Below are positions 37,101-49,100 of a stretch of 64,000 nt of DNA, in pieces. The translations under genes and the position numbers were made by a program. Source of the DNA: Lasioglossum baleicum (lineage: Eukaryota; Arthropoda; Insecta; Hymenoptera; Halictidae); the NCBI RefSeq assembly GCF_051020765.1, contig NC_134941.1, positions 9,300,001 to 9,364,000 of the forward strand. The letters are read 5' to 3'. Numbering within the stretch: position 1 is the stretch's first letter; each line of letters begins with the position of its first letter. The notes under the pieces were generated by a model, which was given only the letters and a program-made list of their open reading frames with translations, made no database searches and was not told where the DNA came from.

Positions 37101-40100
37101 TCACAGGTAACCTTTCGATTTTAATGGATCCGTCTGTGTCAGGCGTGGGTGTGAGACCAGGGTAGGAACCCTGTGGTTGCGTCACTGTTACCGCAGGATG
37201 TGGACTCGTCTGTGATCAAAAAATTCATTAGCACAGATTCATCGAGCTATCGATCATGCTCAAGAGAATATTTATATAGATTGATAAAGACTTACCAAAT
37301 GGTCCAGCTGCGGTGGTGATGTGTGGGAGTAGATGGGACCGTGTGGACCAACGGGACCAAGATGGAGGCCAAGTTGGCTTTCCGCATGATTCCTCAGAAC
37401 GTTTATGGCATCGTCCAGTCTCTCCTCCATCCGCGTTCCCTGTACCAACAGAATACCGGACACGCGACTCGATTACACACCAGTTCGACTTCAATTTCCA
37501 AAATCACACCAGCGTCGAATATTTCATCAAAATATCTTCATCGAATTTCGACGCTGATGGGGAATTCTATACATATGTAATCTTTGAAGCGATGAAAAAG
37601 CGCGTAGAGAAGAGTATCGGTGTATTGAGGAGACAGCATGGAACAGAGTTGTTGGGAAAGGAATTAGCAAGCTGTTTATCCTTATGAATCTACTTAGCTT
37701 CTTTCATAGTTATGAATTGAGTTATTACAAAATGATTTCTGGAGTTTAAAGATTAAACAAAATCGAGGATTAGTTAGTTAGCAAGTGGATGAAGTTACCG
37801 ACATCTCGGAGAACAAAAATTAAAGTTCTTAAAGTTTGCTGTATATGAAAAATGCTCGTACCCTCCTTGCAAATAATTTCACACAAAATTCTCCATTGAT
37901 AACTTATCCATTTCCTTGTTAGAAAAACAATTTTTTGAAAAATAGTACCCCACTCACAATTTCAAATAATCGTACGTCGCCAAAGAAAGGTAAATTGTGA
38001 GGTATGAAACAGTTAAATAAAAATTAAATCAATAAAATAAATAAAATATTAAATCAGAACATAAAATTACAACACGAGATTAGAGCATAAAATTAAGACA
38101 TAATATTAGAACGTAAAATTAGAACATAACATCAGAACACGATCAAAGAGAAATTAAATATTTTACAGTATGTAGACTCATAGCAGGGATGATTTTCTTA
38201 TCTGTTGTAATGTACAATTGATTCACCGAGAAAGCAGAGGGCTGAAAGGGGATTGGGAAAACGTAGTTTTTGGTAACAGCTGTTAGTGTACACAGAAATC
38301 ACGACGTCGTCAGTGGTCATGCACAGAGTGTGGTGTTAACGAATGAGTGGGTGGACAGGTGGTAAACAGGTAAACGAGAAAACGAGAAAACGAACAGAGG
38401 GAGAAGGAAGGGGTCAGTAAAAGGTTGGATATTTAAAAAAAAAACTGAAAATCGGCAATCCTCACCTCGGCGTGGTCGCGAAGGAAGCCGATGGCATCGT
38501 CTAGCCTCTGCTGTTCAGGCGCCGGCTTCACACACAACACCAACGCAACAACAAAACCAAAAAAAAAAAGAGAACAACCAAGTCAACACAACGTTCACAA
38601 CAAACAGAGGGGTGTGTGTGGCGGGGTTGGTAAAAACTGGTGAACGAAAAAAGAGAAAAAAAGACACGTAAAATTACACGAACGATGAGATGTGGTCGGA
38701 GCGATTGAAATTTGCAGATTCGTTGTTTGTGGGGGGTTGTGTGTGGGGGGGGGGGGAGGTGGGTGGAGACGAGATGCGAGCACACGAGGTTGTGAATTCT
38801 CCGATGCATCTGGTGTGCATGCTACTTTCGGGTGCAGTTGGAATTAATCGTTGCATGAAGGAGCCAAAAATTAAAAAAAAAACATGGCAATCTCAATCGT
38901 CTGCGACAATTAATCCCCGATTTCGCGGGTGCAACAGTGCGACGGGAATACTGCGAACTGGTCCTCCTCTGCGAACGCATTTGGACGCACTTCGCGGACT
39001 GTTGACCCACAAATATGTTTTGTATGGTCACTTCAGGAGCCGTGCAGACGCGGTTTGCGCGATTAATCTCGCTGTTGCCGCGCCACGGTGCGAAAACCGT
39101 GATGCCAATTAATTTGACGCGAGTCACGCTCGTTCCGCTGATAATTGCATCGATGGTTGCTCGCTGCGCTCCGTCCTATGTTTTACACGCGGTGTTTGCC
39201 GAGGATTATTCACGGGAAAATATTTTCGATATCAAGGTACAACTTATCAAACGGTTTATATAGTTAGAATTAATGTGTCCATAATTTCATAAAATCAGTG
39301 AAAGAATTTCCAGAAATTCGTCATTTTTCCAACGACTCGCGAATGGTGTCCAAATGCGTGTCAGTAGTGACTTCGTCGTAATAATCGATCGTTCGCGTCT
39401 CGATCCTCCCCAAAACCTCAGTGATAACACGGCGGCGGTGTCATCGCGGTCGATCCCAATGCGAACGCGATAAACTATCGCAATGGAAGTGAGCACCAGA
39501 GGTTTCTGTTACGAACGTCCTTGACCTGTTTCTAAAGCGCATCGGTAACGGTGATGAAGCGTGTCTGCGTTCGAGGATGCACCAGTGCACTTTCCCAACG
39601 AGATCCTCCTCTCCTCCCGAATAAATTCGACTGCCTTCGCAGAGAGAAACTCTCTTTTACGAACAACAACAAAAAAAAAAATCGAATTAAATGTCGAGAG
39701 AGGTGGTCTCTCGTTGGAAGCAGCGGCCAGGTGTACGATGTTACGTGAACCATAAACGAAAAAATGATATAACGATTCCACAGTTGCATCGGTGCATACC
39801 ATGTGAATGGTTCCACGGTTGGGGTCCGCCGTGAAGTGCGGAGACACCGGCGCAGCACCTGCTGCCCAACCCGGCGCTGAACCCGTCAAAGGTGGCGGCG
39901 AACTGACTGGCGTCGACGGGTTGCTGCTATAACTCGATACTGATTGGTCCGTGGGGTAAATCTGCAAGGTCACAAAACGTCCCGGTGTCATACTGATTTT
40001 CATGTAACAGGTGGAACCCCTCAGCTACCGCCAAACATCCCTTACGACCTCTTTGATGTTCACAGTCAGACACAGAACAGTCAAGAGTTTAAATACTTGC

Positions 40101-43100
40101 AAACGTCAGAGAATTCGAGAACATTATTAACGCTAAACCTACCACTGCCGGTCAGATGGAATTATGAAGTTGAATACAGAATTTTATTGTTAAATGTCCC
40201 AGAACTATCCCCACTCCTGCGGGGTGTACCCCCTTGAGGGGCCAAGAAGCTCCAGAGGCCTCGGTCGCCGAGAAGTATGACATCATACGGCTCGGGTATA
40301 TCGGTGAGACCACACTAATCCGAATGTAAAACTTCTTTATTTTTCATTATTTTTTTATGGAACTTTCACCAACATATTCGTGGCATTTTTCTAATGAAGA
40401 TGATACCAAATATGATATAATTTAATGAACGATGAAAGTTTCGAACGCAAGGAGAAACGGCGTAAAGGAAGTTCTTTGAATTGTGCAGGGGCGCCGCGAC
40501 TCTCCGCGTCTCTTTCTTTCCCATACGCTGTCCTTCTCTGCGTCGAAAAGCTTTCATCGTTCATTACACGAATAAATATAATTGGAATTATATCATATTT
40601 AGTAACATTTTCATTAGAAAAATGCTACGAATGTATATTGGTCAAAGTCCCATGAATAAATAATGAAAAATAAAGAAGTTTTGTTATTGGATTAGTTATG
40701 TTTACACTTCTCGGCGACCGAGGCCTCTCGAGCTCCGCTGTCTTTTTCTACGTTCGGCAAAAGTCAACGAATAGTATACCTGGCGGATAATTGTCCCTGG
40801 GCAGACCCGTGTTGGAGACAATTATCGATAAAATACTGTACATGGAAATGGATTCGATAAATTTCCAAGTAAATATTGTGATAAAAATTTCACAAAATCT
40901 AAATAAATAGAGCCTTGTCATTGTGTAAGCTAAAACATATTAATGTCTTTTAATACTCGGTAGGTTTAGTGTTAACCATGATATTCTGTAAAAATTTAAT
41001 AAAATATTTTGCAGTGTATACAGTAATGTCCGGATATATGACCAGGAGTTATCTCCACCAATTGTTGGAAAAATTCCCATTCTTGCCGATACCAAAGAAA
41101 TTCCTGAAAGGTCATCTCTATGGATATCCAGACATCAGTGTACTGCTGCAACTTAATTATTTTGCAACGTTGAAAACCAGTGGTCCAGAAGATTCGTCTA
41201 GGATCATATGTACTTACTCTGTTGCTGACTACAGACGCAAGAGTCTTGCCGAGGTTGTCCCCCGTGGAGGGTTGCTGGTTCGTCGTGGGTGCAGAATTGG
41301 GCGCGGAGGGTGCGGTCGTCGGTGCACCGGGACTATGACTATATTGCAACGACGCCGGGGATGGTGCACCGGTACCGCTGTTCGCCGCAACTGCGCCGCT
41401 ACCCCGGAATGTGGACATTGGTGGCAGTGAGGCCGCACTGGTCACCGCCGAGCCCAGAATCGGCGCCGCCGGTTCTCCGTTCGGCGACATGGCCGAGTAC
41501 GCCTGCAACGATCAACATCATTAACTCCTTCACTCAAAACTCTCTTGCCTGGACAGGCATCGTGGGGTGGCCTCACACCCCCATTTTTTTGCATAAATGT
41601 GATAATTAGACTGCGGATCTTCATGCAAAATAAAAATTGTCTGCATCGATCGCAAGACATGGAAACCGAATTGAATGTTATTTCTTCCCTTAATGATTTC
41701 AATGAAGGAGAAATCATATCTCGACGTCTTCAATTTTTTCAACTTTCCAACCTTCTTGAATTTCATCTAATTAATTTTTCTATAAATGCATAAAGATTCG
41801 CAGTCTAATAACAATGAATTCAATTAAATACTCGTCCAACGTTAATGTCTAGAAGAATCATCAACCCCTTCGTTCACAACTTTCTCTCCTGGACAAGCAT
41901 CTGGACCTTGAACCCTCATGTTTTTCATAAATGCAATAATAAATCCAATTAAACTTCAATACAGTCGCATCATCCGAATACTAGTACAACGTTAACGTCT
42001 ACAAGAATCATCAACCCCTTCGCTCACGACTTTCTTTCCTGGACAAGCATCTGGACCTTGAACCCTCATTTTGTTCATAAATGCAATAATATTGTAAATC
42101 AAATTAAACTGCAATACAATCGCATCAGTCGAATACTCGTGTAATGTTAATTTCTACAAGAATCATCAACTCCTTCGCTCAAAACTTTCTTTCCTGGACA
42201 AGCATCTGGACCTTGAACCCTCATTTTTTTCATGAATGCAATAATAAATCAAATTAAACTTCAATACAATCGCATCAGTCGAATACTAGTACAACGTTAA
42301 CATCTACAAGAATCATCAACCCCTTCGCTCACGACTTTCTTTCCTGGACAAGCATCTGGACCTTCAACCCTCATGTTTTTCATAAATGCAATAATAAATC
42401 CAATTAAACTTCAATACAGTCGCATCAGCCGAATACTAGTACAACGTTAACGTCTACAAGAATTATCAACCCCTTCGCTCACGATTTTCTTTTCTGGATA
42501 AGCATCTGGACCTTGAACCCTCATTTTTTTCATGAATGCAATAATAAATCAAATTAAACTTCAATACAATCGCATCAGTCGAATACTCGTGTAATGTTAA
42601 TTTCTACAAGAATCATCAACCCCTTCGCTCAAAACTTTCTCTCCTGGACAAGCATCTGGACCTTGAACCCTCATGTTTTTCATAAATGCAATAATAAATC
42701 AAATTAAACTTCAATACAATCGCATCAGCCGAATACTAGTACAACGTTAACGTCTACAAGAATTATCAACTCCTTCGCTCACGATTTTCTTTTCTGGATA
42801 AGCATGTGGATCTTGAAGCCTTATGTTTTTCATAAATGCAATAATAAATCAAATTAAACTTCAATACAATCGCATCAGTCGAATACTCGTGTAATGTTAA
42901 TTTCTACAAGAATCATCAACCCCTTCGTTCACAACTTTCTCTCCCGGACAAGCATCTGGACCTTGAACCCTCATGTTTTTCATAAATGCAATAATAAATC
43001 AAATTAAACTTCAATACAATCGCATCAGCCGAATACTCGTGCAACGTTAATTTCTACAAGAACATAAACATCCGAATTAGATGTTCCGCGCGGAGATCAA

Positions 43101-46100
43101 AGCTGGTGTCCGTCGGACGTCACGGCCGTCTCACTACCGTCTCCGACAGCGACGGTAAAGAATCCGCGAGACAAAGTACATCGTACTCTGGGTGATACGA
43201 CGTTCTCAGGAAAAGTTCGGTGGCATTGACGCGGTTCTGACTGACTGATCCCGCGCGACCTTTCCGACTCTTCAGGTTCATAATGGACCATGGGGGTGGG
43301 CCAGGAAAGCTTTGATATCGGATACGCTTAGTAGCGTGCAGCCACGCACGCTCGCACCTACTGAAGTCCGCTCGTAAAACGTCTAATTTTAAGCGCGGTC
43401 CCGGTACGAACACCGAAGAGTATTTATCAACAAATTAGAGGGAGGTTTGCGTGCGCGGTCGTGCCCGCCGTTTCACGAGCCCGACAAGCCCGTTAATTGT
43501 TCGCTTTACGGACGGAGGAACGAGGCGATAACAGGGGAACGGGCTGGGGGCTTGCTCCGGCGGATCCGCCGAAACCCGTTGAAAAGAAACCTTGTGCTTC
43601 TCATCGAGTTTGAACGCTAAAATCTTCGGTTGAAGTGTTTTTCCTTCTGAGCACCGAGAAAATTACAATTCTGCGCGTTACTATCGTTTAAAGTAGTGGT
43701 GGTTAATATTGTGGCTGAGCAGAGCGGCGAAACAAGGGCTCCAAGGTCGCGGAAACCCTTTAATCGATGATGGGGAGCGAATTCCCGGGGGATCGATCAG
43801 GGCACCTCTCAGGGGCCGGATTCCATGGGGTTTGTTCGAGGAACGCAGGCCGTTCGGAGAGCGGAGGATTTCGTGGTAGCCATGAACGGCGTAAATCAAA
43901 CGAAGGCTGCACTTGACTAGAAACACCGAGTAGCGGGAGGAACGTTCTATATATAGAAGCCACTGAGTCATTTCACGTTGCTCAGAGTACACTGTCAACA
44001 GTGTCTCTCAACCGGACGAAGACACACACACAGAATCTCGCGGAGACACGACGAGAGCGACAGCCTGGCGAAATAAGACGATCGCGCACCGAGGTTTCGA
44101 GATTCGACCAGCTGGTCGAGGGCTAACTGGATATCACTGCTTCATGGAGAGGATTAGAGTTAGCCCGGAGAGAGGTTGACCTAGTGGGAGCTAACGACCA
44201 TGGTGAATCCGACAGTGTCAAACGAGTCGAAACTCTTGTTGGGAGTCGGGGAAACGGCCACGGGAATTTATGATGATGGAAATATATTCCACGCTCTCTC
44301 CCTCTGCGGGAACACGCTCCAGACTGGATTAGCTAAATGGTGGCGGGTCGTTCGGGTACCTAGGTGTATGGCAACTGATAAATTAGGAATTGATGGGTTC
44401 GTATCCTGCAGCCGCAGGCAGCAATATGCTGCGAGTAAAAGCTTGGTTTTCGAACAGACTTCGACAAGAAGGAAAAGAAGATGTTTGAATAATGGAGGTT
44501 TCGAGATGAAGAAGAATGACAAAGACCTAAGACAAAGCAAATTCCCGATTTTTTATTAACAATTCATGAAGTCCGAGTATTCAAGGGTTGCGACGGGTGG
44601 AAATTGTCTCGGGGAAGATCGTTAAAATGTATCCTGTGGAAGTTTAAGGAAAGATCTCCTGTTGCGAAGATAACCAGCAAGGCTCTAATCGAACGACCTC
44701 GTCGCCAGCTGGCCCGACCAACGACAGAAATGATGGGGGAGGTTCCTCTTGTCTGTCACGGGGTTCCCGGAACGCCAGGTCCGAAGAAATGAGCGCAGCT
44801 CACACGCGTGATTGATCGCCGCCGGCCAACAAGGGTGCCGTACAAACGAGAGAAAGAAAGCCGAAGGGAGAGAAAAGAGTCGCTTACCATGGGGTCGTGG
44901 GGGAGGTGCATGGGGTAGGCTGGCTGGGCCAGGTGAGGGGGTGCGTAGCCGCTGTACGGGGGCTGGACTCCGCCGCCGCCACCCGTCCATGGGTCTCCAG
45001 GACCCGTTCCTGCGGCGTTCCCATCTGAAACAAAGATAAATTCATGTTTAGCGTCTTCAATAACTCCTTGAACCTCCTCCTTCTTCAAAATCTTCACACA
45101 CACCTTATCGATACTGTTTTACTGTATGACATTTTTAGAAGATCCCTTTTATATTGAACTACTTCTTTGTCGTATATCGGTGACGATTTCGAGGTTCTTC
45201 CGGACCTCACCGCAGGGCAATATCAAAAAACCCATTCTTCGCTATTCTACGGGTTCGCACCCGTAATCGGATCGTTTCCATCCGCACACATACGAACGCG
45301 GAGTCGCGGCTGGAGCAACAAATAGCAGCACGTGGCGTTCAGTGACCAGAGAATGTCGCGCACGTGCCCGAATAACACTCTCGCACCCCCGTGTCCAAGT
45401 CGAAAGACACGTACCCGGCTTGAACTTCGCTCGAATTACCCGCCATTCGAGATTATCGTTCTCAACTAACGAGCACGCCCCCGCAAGACGCGAGAAAAAC
45501 GTCCCGTCGAATTGATACGAGCAGAGGTAATTCGATTCCGCCGACCCGTGTAAATTACGTTTCCGGGGAGCTAGGGAGTGTACTATACTACCCACATAGC
45601 GATTCCGTTGTTAATCACTGGAACCTCGAATCGGGCACCTGTTTGACTAAATGAATTTTCGGAACGTATGATCTGAATTCTTTTCAAGCCAATGATAAAA
45701 GTGAGCATGCCCGTGGGCGGGGCCATTAGATGTTAGACAGAGGGGCGAACTAACTAACATGTTATATCTAGTAAAAAGACATTTATAATTCATATCGCTA
45801 GCTCATCACACAATTCAATCAAGAACCGCGTCCGTTTCGACCAATGATAAAAGTAGGCGTGCCCGTGGGCGGGGCCACAGGGCTCCGGACAACGATAGAG
45901 GTTCGAGAACCTCAATCAGACCCGCGTTTTCTCGCGTACTCGTCTTAATAGTTCCGGCACACTATCTGTAAACCGTTCAAGCGACAATTTTTCGAGTTCC
46001 CGGATCGGGACACCCGGTACAGAGGATAACGGGCCAACGGTAGAGCCATTATTTTAGTTGAAAACAACAGCAATAAGCTTCGGGAACGTATTTCTTGATA

Positions 46101-49100
46101 CTTTTGCTTGATATAATTCCGCGGCCGGGGTTTCCCTCGACGGGCGAACTGAAACTAAGCCAAACTACCCGGCCGTTCCCTACCCGACTACCCGGCATTC
46201 GATGTCTGATAAAACTTTTTCGCCCAGGTCCCCCGACCCCGCCCCCCGCACGCCCATTTATAAGCTATTCCGCTCGCCTACCGGGTGTCACGAGCCCGAG
46301 GAAACGTATTCGAGGAGAGCCAACCACCGGCAACGAGTCCTCCTTTTACCCTCTGATCTTTAATAACAACTTTACCCGGAAAACTTTACCGATCTTATTG
46401 ATTTACCGCCTCGGTAATCCGTCCGCCGAAACTTTCGCCCGCGAGAGTTTCCGCGAGCTCGTTTCGGCGATTCCTACGGGAGAATCGTGCACCGCAAAAA
46501 TCCTAGATAGGGAAATCGCCTGGAAGACCTTTCACCTCGCGGCAGACGCAATTAATTTTTTGTACCGCGATACTCTGCTCCGAGAAGTTGCCTTCCCCGC
46601 AGAAGGATCGCCTCGACTCCGAGAAAGCAGAGCCTCCGATTTGATATCACTTGTACTGTTTTTGCTAGAGTTAGTGTAGTGCTAATATAGAATATAACAT
46701 AGCAGTAATTGTTAACGCAGGGCGCATGACACAACCCCTTTAGCGAAGTGTCAGGGATCGTTGGAGGTTCCGGAACTTTTAATCTAATTTGATTCTACTA
46801 ACCCTAAAACACGTTCCACTAAAATTGAGGTAAATCTACCTTCTGGCCCGTTGTAAATTTCAGTCATTCCAAGCCTGTGTCTCGCGCGGATACCCAAATG
46901 TAACGCACGAGAATTAACTAAAATTTCACGGAAATCCAAATTCTGCTGAAACACATTCGTTAAACTAGATATGTTGCGAGCACGTTCTACGGAAGTGTAG
47001 TGGAAATTATACAGTTATCTAGGTAACCGGAAGCTCATGGCCCACAAAAGATTGTACCCGAATTACAATAACTGCAAAACCAGCCGACATTGAATGCCAA
47101 GTAGTTTCTATTCTCCTTCCAAGTTAACGTTCTGATAAATAAGCGGCCGAACTCGTTCGAGAAGTTCGAATTGAATTAAAATCACTCCTGCCGGGGAACT
47201 TATAATTTGCTACGGGCATCGATTACCCTAAATATCAGATCGAAATTACGATACAGCCAAGTTTTGCTAACCCACGAACGACCCAAGTTCTCCTAAGCCA
47301 TCTGTTGAACCTAGATTTCCATCGAGCTAACTCGCGCCTAAATCCTATTAAACCCGGCCTGCGATAACTCCAAACATCCCTAAACTCAAAATTGAATAAA
47401 CTTCGGCCGGGTTATTAAGTCCCGGCGCTATTAATTTCGACACTCTTTCCGCATTCTGAACTTTGGCGACGCGGAATCCGCAGTTGCATTCTGCGTTTCC
47501 TCAACCCACTAAATCCATGCCCTAAAAATGTTTTACACAATATAACACGCTCTGTAAATCGTTATGGATTCGCAGCGATTAATCCAAATTAAGAAATATT
47601 TTTTCAGCTCTGCAAAAGGACTGCACAATTTTGTATGCACTTGATTGATTTTATATGGCTACTTGCAATCGATATAAACAATTTTTATTTTGCATAAAGA
47701 TCAAATAAATTAACATGTAATTTTCTTTGGGTTGTACAAATTTTAAAAATAATGAACGAATTAATCAATTAATAAATAAAATAATATTACTATTGGATTT
47801 TTTAAAAAATGAACAATTTCGATTGCTTTCAGAAAGAATCATGATTGAAATTCATTATAAACTCTGCTTTACCGTTTATCAGAATTGCAGCGATTAACCC
47901 AAATTAAGAAAAAATATTTTTTCGGCTCTGCATACGGACTGCACAATTTGTTATGCATTTAATTGATTTTATATGGCTACTTGCAATCGATATAAACAAT
48001 TTTTATTTTTCATAAAGATCAGACAAATTAACATGTAATTTTCTTTGGGTTGTGCAGATTTTAAAAATAATGAACGAATTAATAAATCATGTTACTATTG
48101 GATTTTTTTAAAAATGAACAATTTCGATTGCTTTCAGAAAGAAGCATGATTGAAATTCATTATAAACTCTGCTTCACTGTTTATCAGACTATGAACTGCA
48201 GTATGTACCACCATTAATGCAGGGATTCTTCGACTAATTCCGGCGACTCGAGTCGATAACGCGGTCTTTTCCTAGAAAACAGAATCTTCCCGATTCCACG
48301 GAGCGAACAAACAAGCAACTCGACGCTGAATGCATCCGGCAAGGTGATTAGTAAACTGCGAATCATTATACATAGAAACGAAGTATGTTCTGCACTTCAC
48401 ATGACAATTTCGAATATGACTTTTATAAGTTTGCTTATTGACATAACTTTAGCAGAGCATAAAATGTATTGAAGCGTTTTCGAAAAACAAGTTACAGGCA
48501 ATAATTAGTTCCCAATAGAAGGACAAGCTCTAAAAAAACCTGCACTAAACCTAGATAATTATTCATCATTAACGGATTCTCTCTATCTCGACCTCGACGG
48601 TACGTCGGATTCCCTGACGTATTCGCGAACGACGGTAAGCAAACAGAATTCGCGGTGTAAAGAGCGAGGGGGAGAGAGAGAGAGCGAACGCGTCGGGGCG
48701 TCGAAATAGCACCGCGACGTCGGTTTCGCAACGCGATTAAATTATATCGGCGTAAAACAGGAACAGCGAGCCGCGATATAAAGTTTATTGCGCGCCGTGG
48801 GGAACGAACCGCGTCGACGCGGCTTTTCCGCGCGAACGCAATTTTTTTCTCCCCTCTCTCTTTCTCTCTTTCACCCTGATATCTCTTTTTTTGTCGTTGC
48901 TGTTCTCCAATTTCCTCCACGGTTGACGGCGGTTGCCGCGAAATTTCAGGGTGCGTCGCGCGTCGCGGCCCGCACCAGCCCGAACAAATAACGAAAGATT
49001 GTTATTGTTTTTACACGCGACAGCCAGAGCGACGAATTTTACGAGCACGCGTTAAACAGCTGAATATTACTGCGATCGTAAACTCCCTTTTATCGTTCGT

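Noticed and set aside
38466..38525. Initially read as a mutually exclusive alternative to the 37296-37439 exon
   Set aside because: The vertebrate E-protein order has both segments one after the other, so consecutive inclusion is the simpler model.
46095..46679. 194-codon + strand reading frame
   Set aside because: It lies in GC-rich intronic DNA and has no recognisable domain, repeat or splice context; the length is explained by composition.
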